Origin: Chryseobacterium indologenes
GTDB taxonomy: Bacteria; Bacteroidota; Bacteroidia; Flavobacteriales; Weeksellaceae
NCBI GenBank assembly: GCA_002439165.1
Contig: DJTE01000020.1
Span: forward strand, 1 to 64,000
DNA length: 64,000 bases
Direction of reading: 5' to 3'
Under the pieces are notes generated by a model, which made no database searches, had not been told where the DNA came from, and worked only from the letters and a program-made list of their open reading frames with translations. The position numbers and the translations under genes were made by a program. Below, piece by piece: positions 44,597 to 54,746 of the stretch. Position 1 is the first letter of the stretch, and each line of letters starts with the position of its first letter.

Positions 44597-46336
44597 ATGT
44601 TAAATTTTATCCTTACCCTCTTACTGTTTATGTTCAGTATTTTCAGTTTTGCCCAAACGGCAGAGGGAGCAGAAACTTCTGCAGATCATATCTTTGATAA
44701 AGGTTCATCCATATCCGTACACAAGCTGTCCGGAACCCAGATCAGGGATCTTGCGGTACTCGGAAAAGTCTGGGGTTTCCTGAAATATTACCATCCGAAA
44801 GCGAATTCAGGAACGCTTAATTGGGACTATGAACTTTTTAAGGTAATGCCGGAAATCCTTTCAGCCAAAAATGAAACGGAAAGAAATAAAGTGCTTTTTA
44901 CCTGGACTGCATCTTTGGGCGACTTTCCTGAAAAATCAGAAGGAAAAGATAATTCCGAACTGAGATACAAGCCCGATTTCCGGTGGATCGGTAAATCATT
45001 GGGAAAAGACCTCAGTGAATTGCTGCTGAATATTTCCAGAGCAGACAGAAAGGCGGAAAACCATTACGTTAAAATATATTCGGAGGATATGCCCATTCCT
45101 TATTTTCAGAACGAAGCAGCCTATTCCCGGTTTAAATACCCTGATGCGGGTTTCAGGCTGCTGAGCCTGTACAGATACTGGAATATGATAGAATATTTTT
45201 ACCCATATAAAAATACCCTCGGAAAAAGCTGGGATAAAACCCTGGCAGATCTGATTCCGAAATTTGCAGAAGCGGAAAATGAAATGAGTTACAAGCTCGC
45301 AGTAGCTTCTATGGTCGCCGAAATACAGGATTCACATGCCGTATTATCGATATGGACGGCCCCTCCTTTATATGAATATTACGGAAAAATGAGACCTGCT
45401 GTAAATCTGGTATTTGTGGGTAGTAAGCCCATTGTTTCCGAAAGTCTTGAAGAGAAGAACGGAAATAGAAATGAACTTCTTCAGGGCGACGAAATTGTAT
45501 CTGTCAACGGGAAACCTGTTGAAATTTTGCTTAAAGAGCAGCTTTCCTATGCATCAGGTTCTAATGAGCCTGTCCGTCTGTCAAAAGTAGGAGTAAGCCT
45601 TTTAAGGACCAATGATCCCGGGATTGAGGTAGGAGTGAAAAGATCCGGTACTTTAAAAACAGTCCGGGTAAAAACTCTTCCTCTGGAAAAATCTCTTGTG
45701 GAAGAAAATCAGGGAGAGCCTGCTTTCAAAATGATGGGAAGTGATATTGCCTATATTCATCCCGGAAGGCTGGATGTGAAAGACCTTGACGGCATCATGC
45801 AGAAAGCGGTAAAAGCTAAAGCAATCATCATCGACATGAGGACCTATCCGAAAGAAACGATGTTTCTGATGAAAATCGGGGACTACCTTTTTGATAAACC
45901 TAAAAACTTCTGCAGAATGACCAAAGGAAATGTTGTAACGCCCGGACAGTTCAGCTATTTAAGCGATGAATACATGAGTAATGTGAAAATAGGAAAAGAA
46001 ACATCTGACTATTACAGAGGAAAACTCATTATTCTGTGCAATGAAACTACCCAGAGTTTTGCAGAAATGAGCCTGATGGCATTCCGTGCAGGTCCCAATA
46101 CAACGATCATCGGAAGCCAGACCGCCGGAGCGGATGGCAATGTAACGGCACCTGTTGTACTGCCGGGGAATATCAGAACCGTTTTTACCGGAATTGGAAT
46201 GTATAACCTGGACGGAACAGAAACCCAGAGAATCGGGATTGTACCGGATATAGAAGTAAAACCTACCATTCAGGGGATTCAGGAAAAGAAAGATGAGGTA
46301 CTGGAAAGAGCGATCCGTTTTTCCAAAGGTGCCTGA
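44597..46336 (+). CDS. Exported S41-family peptidase
   Basis: 579 residues. The signal peptide ends in FSIFSFAQ. The N-terminal helical region (LAVLGKVWGFLKYYHPKANSG) is typical of tail-specific/tricorn-like S41 proteins of Bacteroidota. A PDZ-like segment includes GDEIVSVNGKPVEILL. The peptidase core contains AIIIDMRTYPKE and NETTQSFAEMSLMAF, where Ser precedes Phe-Ala-Glu as nucleophile candidate, then IIGSQTAGADGNV. Likely periplasmic or outer-membrane associated. Confidence 0.88.
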   Translation: MLNFILTLLLFMFSIFSFAQTAEGAETSADHIFDKGSSISVHKLSGTQIRDLAVLGKVWGFLKYYHPKANSGTLNWDYELFKVMPEILSAKNETERNKVLFTWTASLGDFPEKSEGKDNSELRYKPDFRWIGKSLGKDLSELLLNISRADRKAENHYVKIYSEDMPIPYFQNEAAYSRFKYPDAGFRLLSLYRYWNMIEYFYPYKNTLGKSWDKTLADLIPKFAEAENEMSYKLAVASMVAEIQDSHAVLSIWTAPPLYEYYGKMRPAVNLVFVGSKPIVSESLEEKNGNRNELLQGDEIVSVNGKPVEILLKEQLSYASGSNEPVRLSKVGVSLLRTNDPGIEVGVKRSGTLKTVRVKTLPLEKSLVEENQGEPAFKMMGSDIAYIHPGRLDVKDLDGIMQKAVKAKAIIIDMRTYPKETMFLMKIGDYLFDKPKNFCRMTKGNVVTPGQFSYLSDEYMSNVKIGKETSDYYRGKLIILCNETTQSFAEMSLMAFRAGPNTTIIGSQTAGADGNVTAPVVLPGNIRTVFTGIGMYNLDGTETQRIGIVPDIEVKPTIQGIQEKKDEVLERAIRFSKGA

Positions 46337-46384
46337 TTACCCGTCAGCACACATCAAAAATACCTTCATCAAAAATACAGGCTC

Positions 46385-47725
46385 ATGAATCAGATGAAAA
46401 TCTTCAGTACTGCTTTACTGTTCATCATTAATATAAACATCCTGTGGGCACAGACCCGGAAGAACAGTAACGAAATTGCTTTAATAAGAGAAATCAACGT
46501 ATCGGAATGGAGTGGAAAGAATTACCGGTTCAGCGCAGATATCAGATGCGAAGATTATGATGAAATAACGGAAATGGGCATCAATGCCGTACAGGTAGGA
46601 AAAGAAAAGTTTGATCTGCTGAATCATACGGCGGCACAGGCCCGGATTACCCCGTCTGCAGAAAACAGAAACTGGAAAACCATAACCATTGAAGGTAAAA
46701 TTGATCCGCAGTCCAGACTGATCTGGCTTTATCTGCTGGCTTTCGGAAACGGAAAATTTTATTTCGATAACCTGAATTTAAGTATTGAGTCTCAAAACGG
46801 CTGGATTGGTATCCCAATAGAAAATTCCGGGTTTGAGGAAACTGACGAGGTAAAAAAAGTTTTAAAAGCCTATAAAAATACAGCTTCTTTAAACAGGAAT
46901 GATCATATTAAGACTTCCATTATAAAGTCAGGAGATAATAATGCCCTGATGTTAGATTCCCGGAACAATACCTTTCATTACGAAACCTATTACGGGTACA
47001 ATCCGGCCAAAGGAAGATATATAACCATGCCGGACGGTAAGAAGATCTACTGCGAAATATACGGAGACGGAGAACCTTTACTGCTGCTTCACGGCAATGG
47101 CGATTCTATCAACACATTCAAAAACCAGATTCCGGAGCTGGCAAAATACTATCAGGTAATTGCCATCGATACAAGAGGGCAGGGGAAGAGTACAGATAAT
47201 GACACAGAGTCTTTCAACTATCGGATTTTTGAAAAAGATCTGGAAGAAATTATCCGCCAGCTTGGGCTGCAGAAAGTAAGTATTGTAGGATGGAGTGACG
47301 GTGCTGTTACGGGGATGCTTTATGCCATTCAACAGCCGGAAAAAGTGCACAAACTGATCCTGATGGGAGCCAATCTCAATCCATCCGCCGAAGCGGTTAC
47401 TTCTAAAATTCTCACCCAGGCCCGAAAAGACATTGAACGGCTCAAAAAGCAGAACGACCCTAAGAACAGAACCACTGTAAAACTCCTGGAAATGATCCTG
47501 AAGGAACCTGATATTCCGGTATCTGAACTTTCAAAGATAAAGGCTGAAACTTTGGTGATGGCCGGAGAAAAAGATCTTATCCTGGAAAAACATACCCGGT
47601 TGATCGCTCAGAATATACCCCATGCAGAACTGAAAATCGTAAAAGGGGAAACACATTTTCTACCCGATGAAAACCCGGTGCTGTTTAACAGTATCGTGCT
47701 GGAGTTTTTAAAAAAGGCAGATTAA
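46385..47725 (+). CDS. Exported alpha/beta hydrolase with N-terminal beta domain
   Basis: 446 residues. Signal peptide to about residue 22 (NINILWAQ). Residues 25-150 look like a carbohydrate-binding-type jelly-roll (NYRFSADIRC, FYFDNLNLSIE). The hydrolase domain (about 205-446) has LLLLHGNGDSINTF, AIDTRGQGKS, nucleophile elbow GWSDGAV, Asp in AGEKDLIL and His in KGETHFLP. Encoded 48 bp after the S41 peptidase, probably the same transcript. Substrate unknown. Confidence 0.85.
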   Translation: MNQMKIFSTALLFIININILWAQTRKNSNEIALIREINVSEWSGKNYRFSADIRCEDYDEITEMGINAVQVGKEKFDLLNHTAAQARITPSAENRNWKTITIEGKIDPQSRLIWLYLLAFGNGKFYFDNLNLSIESQNGWIGIPIENSGFEETDEVKKVLKAYKNTASLNRNDHIKTSIIKSGDNNALMLDSRNNTFHYETYYGYNPAKGRYITMPDGKKIYCEIYGDGEPLLLLHGNGDSINTFKNQIPELAKYYQVIAIDTRGQGKSTDNDTESFNYRIFEKDLEEIIRQLGLQKVSIVGWSDGAVTGMLYAIQQPEKVHKLILMGANLNPSAEAVTSKILTQARKDIERLKKQNDPKNRTTVKLLEMILKEPDIPVSELSKIKAETLVMAGEKDLILEKHTRLIAQNIPHAELKIVKGETHFLPDENPVLFNSIVLEFLKKAD

Positions 47726-47818
47726 GCCTGTGTTTTAAAGAAGCTTATTTGCTGGAAATGCAGATGTTTAATTCCTGCTCCTTTCAGATTCTGCCATACA
47801 GTGTTATTGATGCTTTTC

Positions 47819-49117
47819 TTATTTTGTTCTGAATTTTACAGGATATTCATTACTGATTAAAGGATAGCCTTCTTTCGACACAAAACCTCTGTTCGTAATT
47901 ACAAATTCATACTCCCTTCCAGGTTTTAAATGAATTAAAAGTACAAGTGTTTTATCATTATTTTCATATCCTTTAACTTTTTCAATGGGAAAATATTCTT
48001 TTCCTTTTTCCGAATAATTAATTGAAAAGCTTTTTGGATTCATCTCTTTTGAAAAAGTTATCTTAAGCTCTTTTATATTGGGATCAACATTGTTGGTTCC
48101 ATTTTTGAACGGATCAATTCTCACAATATAGGGTTGGTGTTCATTATAATCCTTTATAATTTTTCTTTTATTGATTTTCTCCCTGAAAAATTTAGATTTC
48201 AGAAGGAATTTTTCGACAGCTTTATCATCATCATAATTCAGTTCAATAATATCTTTTATAGCCTTTATTTTGTTTTCAGAACGATCATAATAAGATTTAC
48301 AGATTTCATATCCTACATAATATCCCAGATCTGCGCTTTCTTCTTTTCGGCTCCCGTTGTAAAGCCAGTTTGCAAAATTATTTGAAAACATTTCTTTCAT
48401 AAATAACTTTTTTATTTCATCTGTATGGTTTCTGCCGTACGTTAAGTATTGCGTTACAACAGGTTTCTCAATAGCGAGTTCTGCAATGAAATCGCAGGCT
48501 CCTTCTTTAATACTTTGGTTCAATACACGGTTTTTATCGCCTTTCTGCTGGGTGTGAATGTATTCGTGAATATTCAGGTAAACAATATTATCGGGAGATT
48601 GCTTTGCAAAAACATTTTTCAGCCAGTTATCTTTAAATTCAGATACATCCGCATCTGAAGTTCCGGTAGCGATTTCTGCTCCTACCAAAACCATATGATC
48701 CGTAACAGTCCCTCCGGAACGTAATCCGCCAATTGTGAAATACATTTCGGCATCTTTTAGTTCAGGATATAATTTTTTCAGGTTTTCAACCGCGTTATTC
48801 AGTTCAGCTGTTTTGTTTTTTATTCTTAAAGTATTGGGACGTATTGAATTCCAGAATTTAGGATAATCTTTTATAAGTCCTACATACAGGGTATCACTGT
48901 AATTTCGGGCTTTCATAAAAGCCTGAAGCCCTTTTGAAGCCGGTTGAATGTATAATTTGTTGATAAAGTTCAGTTTTTTGTTATAATCATTGGTGTTTTG
49001 GATACTGTCGAAAGCAATCCAGAAATTATCAATATCCGAAGTGATAATTTTATTTGAATTTTGTGAAAAAATAGTAATAAATGAAATGGAGAAAATAATT
49101 ATTAAAATTTGTTTCAT
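47819..49117 (-). CDS. Exported DUF2268/GldB-like putative zinc protease with C-terminal Ig-like domain
   Basis: 432 residues with signal peptide (ILIIIFSISFITIFSQ). The putative zinc site is HEYIHTQQK (HExxH) followed by EGACDFIAEL, the spacing seen in DUF2268 predicted proteases. The C-terminal 100 residues resemble a bacterial Ig-like domain (IKELKITFSKEMNPKSFS, PGREYEFVIT). Strongly AT-rich codon use compared with its neighbours upstream. Activity is a prediction. Confidence 0.75.
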   Translation of the reverse strand: MKQILIIIFSISFITIFSQNSNKIITSDIDNFWIAFDSIQNTNDYNKKLNFINKLYIQPASKGLQAFMKARNYSDTLYVGLIKDYPKFWNSIRPNTLRIKNKTAELNNAVENLKKLYPELKDAEMYFTIGGLRSGGTVTDHMVLVGAEIATGTSDADVSEFKDNWLKNVFAKQSPDNIVYLNIHEYIHTQQKGDKNRVLNQSIKEGACDFIAELAIEKPVVTQYLTYGRNHTDEIKKLFMKEMFSNNFANWLYNGSRKEESADLGYYVGYEICKSYYDRSENKIKAIKDIIELNYDDDKAVEKFLLKSKFFREKINKRKIIKDYNEHQPYIVRIDPFKNGTNNVDPNIKELKITFSKEMNPKSFSINYSEKGKEYFPIEKVKGYENNDKTLVLLIHLKPGREYEFVITNRGFVSKEGYPLISNEYPVKFRTK

Positions 49118-49446
49118 TGTTTTTTATATTAAAAACAAATCTACGTATTGTTTTATTACATTTTTGAATAAAATTATGTCCTGATGGATATCCGGAGTCT
49201 GCTTACTTTCAACACTTCATGAAAATCGGTTGATCTTATTACTGATGTTTGATTGGAAATTATTTGTGAATTTTATGCTTTATTTTTTAACAAATAATGA
49301 AATAAATACATTGAATAAATCAAATATGTTTTTATTATCCATTTGTGTTTAAATTTTAATAAATATTTATATTGTTATTTTTAATAGGTTGAATTATAAC
49401 GGATTAAGTAAATATTAATTTGTATATTTATTGAATCAAGATATAA
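49118..49446. other. 329-bp AT-rich intergenic region between divergent genes
   Basis: A minus-strand TAGATTTG box serves the DUF2268-like gene. No exact plus-strand TAnnTTTG box was seen before the metalloregulator. No gene or repeat seen. Confidence 0.5.
49136..49143 (-). promoter_or_regulatory. -7 box for the DUF2268-like gene
   Basis: Reads TAGATTTG on the minus strand, 18 bp before the start codon. No clear -33. Confidence 0.4.
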
Positions 49447-50010
49447 ATGAATACACTCTTTATTAAAAATATGGTTTGTAACCGCTGTATTATGGTGGTG
49501 AAAGATGAATTGGATAAACTTGGTCTGAGCGTCCGGAGTGTCAGCCTGGGTGAAGCCGTTTTGGATGAAGATATAACGGACAAACAGATAAAACAGCTCG
49601 AAGCAGCACTTATTCCATTAGGATTTGAACTCATAGACGATAAAAAGATCCGCATCATCGAAAAGATAAAAAATATCATTATTGAATTGGTGCACCATCA
49701 GGATAATCATACCAAAACCAATCTTTCCGAAGTGTTGAGCAGCGGGTTGAATCACGATTACAATTACCTGTCAAACCTTTTCTCCGAAATAAAAGGAACT
49801 ACCATCGAAAAATATTTTATCGCACAAAAAATCGAAAAAGTAAAAGAATTGCTGGTCTATGACGAATTGTCGCTGAGCCAGATTGCTTTCCGTTTAAATT
49901 ACTCCAGTGTTGCTTATCTCAGCAATCAGTTTAAAAAAGTAACAGGCCTTACCCCCAGTCAGTTCAAACAGATCCGTGAAGAGAAAAGAAAACCCCTGGA
50001 CGAGGTGTAA
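49447..50010 (+). CDS. HMA-like domain fused to AraC DNA-binding domain, putative metalloregulator
   Basis: 187 residues. Residues 1-70 are an HMA-like ferredoxin fold with a metal-binding CxxC (Cys11 and Cys14 in KNMVCNRCIMVV) and the closing LIPLGFELIDD. Residues about 85-185 are an AraC helix-turn-helix domain (LSLSQIAFRLNYSSVAYLSN, VTGLTPSQFKQI). Such a protein could bind copper or another soft metal directly and change its DNA binding. It lies 84 bp upstream of the copper ATPase. A paralogue is at 58866. Regulation of copA is inferred. Confidence 0.85.
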   Translation: MNTLFIKNMVCNRCIMVVKDELDKLGLSVRSVSLGEAVLDEDITDKQIKQLEAALIPLGFELIDDKKIRIIEKIKNIIIELVHHQDNHTKTNLSEVLSSGLNHDYNYLSNLFSEIKGTTIEKYFIAQKIEKVKELLVYDELSLSQIAFRLNYSSVAYLSNQFKKVTGLTPSQFKQIREEKRKPLDEV

Positions 50011-50094
50011 ATCTTACAAATCTATCCGGCAATTCCGCAATAACATTCCTCCGGATTGTAACCAACTTTGTATTGTAACTAAAACAAACGAAGT

Positions 50095-52512
50095 ATGGCA
50101 TCCCACAACAATAAAGAAATTATCTATTTACCTCTGGAAGACGTAGAAAGTGAACATTGTGCACTGATCGTTGAAAAAGGATTGCAGCAGGTAGCAGGGA
50201 TAGACACGCACAAAGTGGAGATTAATAACCGGAGAGCAGCCATTACAGCAGACAATACCGAAGCTGTCGCGGAAGCCGTAAAAGCTATCCGCGATCTGGG
50301 GTACGGAGTCTCTACGGTAAAAAATACATTTCCTGTATTGGGAATGACCTGTGCCTCCTGTGCCGGCAGTGCAGAAAGTATTGTGAAATACCAGGAGGGA
50401 GTAGTAAGCTCTTCAGTAAATTTTGCCACTGGTAATCTTACAGTAGAATACCTGCCCAATATGATTGATGCTGTTCAATTGCAGCAGGCAGTACAGTCTA
50501 TCGGTTATGATCTCCTGATCGCAGATGAAACCCAGCAGCAGGAAACCCTGGAAGCCATCCATATCAAAAAATTCAGGCAGCTGAAGAGCAAAACCATTTG
50601 GGCCGTTATCCTGTCCATACCTGTTGTGATCATAGGAATGTTTTTAATGGATATGCCTTATGCCAACCCGATTATGTGGTTATTTGCCACACCCGTTGTA
50701 CTATGGCTGGGGAAAGACTTCTTTATAAACGCCTGGAAACAGGCCCGGCACCGTTCTGCCAATATGGATACCCTGGTGGCCCTGAGTACCGGAATTGCAT
50801 ATCTGTTTAGTGTGTTCAATATGCTGTTTGAGGATTTCTGGCATCAGAGAGGACTGCATGCCCACGTTTATTTTGAAGCAGCAGCTGTAATTGTAGCCTT
50901 CATCCTCTTAGGAAAACTGCTGGAAGAAAAAGCTAAAGGCAATACCTCATCAGCCATCAAAAAACTGATGGGTCTGCAGCCTAAAACCGTAATGGTGATC
51001 CAGGCTGACGGCACAGAAAAGCAAATTGCCATTGAAGCAGTAAGCACAGGAGATGTGATTCTTGTAAAACCGGGTGAAAAAATAGCCGTAGACGGAATAG
51101 TTACTTCCGGCAGTTCCTATGTAGATGAAAGTATGCTGAGTGGGGAGCCCGTTCCCGTACTGAAAGCAGAAGATGAAAAAGTATTTGCCGGAACCATCAA
51201 CCAAAAAGGCAGCTTTCAATTCCGTGCAATGAAAGTAGGAAAAGAAACCATGCTTGCCCAAATTATTAAAATGGTGCAGGACGCGCAGGGGAGTAAAGCA
51301 CCCGTACAGAAACTGGTAGATAAAATTGCGGGTATTTTTGTTCCCGTTGTCATGGCAATAGCCATCTTTACATTTATTTTATGGTTCATTTTAGGTGGGG
51401 ATAACGGAGTAGTACAGGGCTTGCTGGCAGCCATTACCGTATTGGTGATCGCCTGTCCCTGCGCCCTGGGATTGGCTACCCCTACCGCCATTATGGTAGG
51501 GGTGGGAAAAGGGGCCGAAAAAGGTATTTTAATAAAAGATGCGGAAAGCCTCGAATTGGCAAAAAAAGTAAACGCCGTTGTATTAGACAAAACAGGAACC
51601 ATTACCGAAGGAAGACCCGAGGTAACCGGTATTCAGTGGCTGGATGGCAATGATATCGCCAAAAACGTTTTGTTAAGTATAGAAAAGCAGTCAGAACATC
51701 CATTGGCAGAAGCGGTGGTAAAGCACCTGGAAGCTGTACCGGCCACATCATTATCTCAGTTCGACAGTATTACGGGCAAAGGAGCCAAAGCCATATATAA
51801 TGGTGAACTTTATTTTGTAGGCAATAAAAAGCTGCTTACGGAAAACCATATCAGCATCAGTGAAATTTTACTGAAGCAGGCAGATGAATGGGGCGCACAG
51901 TCCAAAACCGTTATCTGGTTTGCCAGCAGTAAGCAGGCACTTTCAGTCATTGCCATATCCGACAGGATCAAAGCAACTTCCGTAGAAGCTATCCGGCAAA
52001 TACAGGGAGCCGGTATAGACCTTTATATGCTTACAGGTGATAATGAAGCTACGGCCAAAGCTATCGCAGAGCAGACAGGCATTAAACATTACAGGTCAGA
52101 AGTATTGCCGCAGCATAAAGCTGATTTCATAAAAGAGTTGCAGCAGCAGGGGAAAGTTGTGGCAATGGTAGGCGATGGGATCAATGACAGTACCGCACTG
52201 GCTACCGCTGATGTGAGTATAGCAATGGGGAAAGGCAGTGATATTGCAATGGATGTAGCCAAGATGACCATCATATCATCCGACCTTACCAAAATACCAC
52301 AGGCCATAAAACTGTCCAGACAGACCGTAGCTACCATAAAGCAGAATCTGTTTTGGGCATTCATCTATAATCTTATAGGTATTCCCGTTGCAGCAGGTAT
52401 TCTTTATCCTGTCAACGGATTTCTCCTCAACCCGATGATTGCCGGTGCTGCTATGGCATTGAGCAGTGTAAGTGTTGTATCCAACAGTTTAAGGCTGAAG
52501 TGGAAAAAATAA
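50095..52512 (+). CDS. copA: Copper-exporting P1B-type ATPase
   Basis: 805 residues. Two N-terminal HMA domains: the first is degenerate, with only Cys22 (ESEHCALIVEKGL); the second has Cys86 and Cys89 (GMTCASCAGS). The membrane metal site is Cys454-Pro-Cys456 (ACPCALGLATP). Asp498 in DKTGTITEG is phosphorylated. Also visible are SEHPLAEAV, MLTGDNEAT and GDGINDSTAL. The CPC and the C-terminal helices (YNLIGIPVAAGILYP, MAGAAMALSSVSVVSNSLRL-type end) indicate Cu+ export from the cytoplasm. Lies between the HMA-AraC regulator and a CDF exporter. Confidence 0.94.
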   Translation: MASHNNKEIIYLPLEDVESEHCALIVEKGLQQVAGIDTHKVEINNRRAAITADNTEAVAEAVKAIRDLGYGVSTVKNTFPVLGMTCASCAGSAESIVKYQEGVVSSSVNFATGNLTVEYLPNMIDAVQLQQAVQSIGYDLLIADETQQQETLEAIHIKKFRQLKSKTIWAVILSIPVVIIGMFLMDMPYANPIMWLFATPVVLWLGKDFFINAWKQARHRSANMDTLVALSTGIAYLFSVFNMLFEDFWHQRGLHAHVYFEAAAVIVAFILLGKLLEEKAKGNTSSAIKKLMGLQPKTVMVIQADGTEKQIAIEAVSTGDVILVKPGEKIAVDGIVTSGSSYVDESMLSGEPVPVLKAEDEKVFAGTINQKGSFQFRAMKVGKETMLAQIIKMVQDAQGSKAPVQKLVDKIAGIFVPVVMAIAIFTFILWFILGGDNGVVQGLLAAITVLVIACPCALGLATPTAIMVGVGKGAEKGILIKDAESLELAKKVNAVVLDKTGTITEGRPEVTGIQWLDGNDIAKNVLLSIEKQSEHPLAEAVVKHLEAVPATSLSQFDSITGKGAKAIYNGELYFVGNKKLLTENHISISEILLKQADEWGAQSKTVIWFASSKQALSVIAISDRIKATSVEAIRQIQGAGIDLYMLTGDNEATAKAIAEQTGIKHYRSEVLPQHKADFIKELQQQGKVVAMVGDGINDSTALATADVSIAMGKGSDIAMDVAKMTIISSDLTKIPQAIKLSRQTVATIKQNLFWAFIYNLIGIPVAAGILYPVNGFLLNPMIAGAAMALSSVSVVSNSLRLKWKK

Positions 52513-52579
52513 AACAGGAATCCCGGTTTTCGGAAAGAGTGACATTAAAGGATAATTATTCAGGATAAAACCAACAGCT

Positions 52580-53527
52580 ATGGAACATCAGCACGATCAC
52601 AGCCATTCCGGCAGTGCCAATAAAAAGACATTAACCATAAGCCTCATTATTATTACAGTCTATATGGCGGTAGAGGTTATTGGCGGATGGATGACAAACA
52701 GCCTCGCCCTGCTGGCAGACGCGGGACATATGCTGAGTGATGCCATATCACTGTTTATCGCCCTGATGGCCTTTACATTCAGCAGCAAAGTAGCAGATTA
52801 CGGAAAAACATATGGCTACAAGCGATTTGAAATATTAGCTGCAGTAATCAACGGAGCAACACTGATCCTGATTTCAGCCTACATTATCTATGAAGCCATT
52901 GAACGTTTCCAGAAGCCACCTGCGATCCTTTCCGGCGGAATGCTCATCGTAGCAGTGATAGGACTGGCTGTAAACATGCTGGTAGCCTGGATTATGATGC
53001 GGGGTGCTGATGTTAAGGAAAACCTGAATATGCGGGGTGCTTACCTTCACGTAATCAGCGATATGCTGGGTTCGGTAGGTGCCATTGTTGCCGCTCTGCT
53101 AATTATGTTTTTTGGTTGGATATGGGCAGATGCACTGGCAAGTATTATCGTTTCTGTATTGGTTTTACGAAGCGGATACCTCGTTACAAAATCAGCAGTA
53201 CACGTGCTGATGGAAGGCACGCCGGAGAATGTTGACATAGAAAATGTAACACAGAAAATACTGGAAACAGAAGATATCATCAGCATTCACGACCTGCATA
53301 TATGGACCATTACAAGCGGATTAAATGCATTAACCTGCCACGCCGTAGTTAATGGAAAAATAACGGTTGAGGCGAGTGAAATACTGCTCCGTAAAATAGA
53401 ACACGACCTCGGGCACCTGAATATTCATCACATAACTATTCAGCTGGGAACAGACGCCCACAGACACGATAATTCGGTATTATGCATTGTAAAAGCAGAA
53501 ACAGCCTCACACAGAGAACATCATTGA
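52580..53527 (+). CDS. czcD: Cation diffusion facilitator (CzcD/ZitB-like zinc exporter)
   Basis: 315 residues. His-rich N-terminus (MEHQHDHSHSG). Six helices with the CDF signature NSLALLADAGHMLSDA providing Asp and His zinc ligands in helix 2, and DALASIIVSVLVL in helix 5. The C-terminal cytoplasmic domain contains ISIHDLHIWTITSG and HLNIHHITIQL. It exports Zn2+ or similar ions against protons. It follows copA by 67 bp. Confidence 0.92.
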   Translation: MEHQHDHSHSGSANKKTLTISLIIITVYMAVEVIGGWMTNSLALLADAGHMLSDAISLFIALMAFTFSSKVADYGKTYGYKRFEILAAVINGATLILISAYIIYEAIERFQKPPAILSGGMLIVAVIGLAVNMLVAWIMMRGADVKENLNMRGAYLHVISDMLGSVGAIVAALLIMFFGWIWADALASIIVSVLVLRSGYLVTKSAVHVLMEGTPENVDIENVTQKILETEDIISIHDLHIWTITSGLNALTCHAVVNGKITVEASEILLRKIEHDLGHLNIHHITIQLGTDAHRHDNSVLCIVKAETASHREHH

Positions 53528-53563
53528 GTCCGGATAATATGTAAAAACTGCGGACCTTTATAT

Positions 53564-54628
53564 TTATGCTATTGTTACTTCCTTCATAAGATACACATCC
53601 TGAATAGCCTGTAACAGTTCAATACCTTTTTCAAAGGGTCTTTGAAAAGCTTTTCTGCCGCTTATAAGACCTGTTCCTCCGGCACGTTTGTTAATAACAG
53701 CTGTACGTACGGCATCTTCAAAATCCTGTTTGCCGGATGCCCCGCCTGAATTTATCAGACCGGCACGGCCCGCATAGCCATTGAGTACCTGATACCTGCA
53801 CAGGTCAATAGGATGATTGCTGCTCAGCTCACTATACATCCGCTCATCCAGTTTTCCGTAACTGCTATCACCAATGTTCAATGCTTTATATCCACCGTTG
53901 ACTTCCGGCAGTTTTTGCTTAATAATATCAGCACCAATAGTAGCCCCCAAATGGTTGGCCTGCCCGGTGAGATCTGCGGAAAGATGAAAGTCTGTTCCGT
54001 CTTTTTTGAAAGCATCGTTACGCAAATAGCACCACAGTATTGTAGCCATACCTAAAGAATGAGCTTCTTCAAATGCTTTGCTGATCTCTGTAATCTGCCT
54101 TCCCGAATTCGCTGATCCAAAATAAATAGTTGCTCCGACTGCTGTTGCGCCCATATTCCAGGCCTCCCTTACGGTTCCGTATAAAATCTGGTCGCTTACA
54201 TTAGGAAAGGTCAATAGCTCATTGTGATTTATTTTTACAATGAAGGGTATTTTATGGGCATATTTCCGGGCTGCTGTACCCAAAACTCCAAAGGTTGAAG
54301 CTACCGCATTACAGCCACCCTCGATAGCCAGCTTTATAATATTTTCCGGATCAAAATACATAGGATTAGCTGCAAAGGAGGCCCCCGCACTGTGTTCTAC
54401 CCCCTGATCTACTGGTAATATGGAAAGATATCCCGTGTCTGCCAGACGTCCGTGTCCAAAAAGATTTCCCAGACTTCTGAGTACCTGTGGATTTCGGTCG
54501 GAAATACCATAAATGTCATCTATAAAATGAGAAGACGGCAGATGAAGCATTTGTTTAGGGATTGCTTTACATTCATAATTGAGAAGATCTTCTCCCCCCA
54601 AATACTGTATGAGTTTACTGATATCCAT
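53564..54628 (-). CDS. fbaB: Class I fructose-bisphosphate aldolase (FbaB type)
   Basis: 354 residues, the usual length. It begins LIQYLGGEDLLNYECKAIPK; core motifs are SILPVDQGVEHSAGASFAAN, PFIVKINHNELL, TAVGATIYFGS and GLINSGGASG. The lysine-dependent Schiff-base enzyme cleaves fructose 1,6-bisphosphate, or acts in the reverse direction in gluconeogenesis. Convergent with czcD, and not obviously tied to metal resistance. Confidence 0.93.
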   Translation of the reverse strand: MDISKLIQYLGGEDLLNYECKAIPKQMLHLPSSHFIDDIYGISDRNPQVLRSLGNLFGHGRLADTGYLSILPVDQGVEHSAGASFAANPMYFDPENIIKLAIEGGCNAVASTFGVLGTAARKYAHKIPFIVKINHNELLTFPNVSDQILYGTVREAWNMGATAVGATIYFGSANSGRQITEISKAFEEAHSLGMATILWCYLRNDAFKKDGTDFHLSADLTGQANHLGATIGADIIKQKLPEVNGGYKALNIGDSSYGKLDERMYSELSSNHPIDLCRYQVLNGYAGRAGLINSGGASGKQDFEDAVRTAVINKRAGGTGLISGRKAFQRPFEKGIELLQAIQDVYLMKEVTIA

Positions 54629-54746
54629 AATATACTATTTAAATGATTTTTATACTATTAACGTGAACAACCCTGCTGAACCTTTACCGAGGGCATAAGT
54701 TCTATGTGCTGTATTCAAAATTCATTTTAAACCGGGGGCAAAAAAA

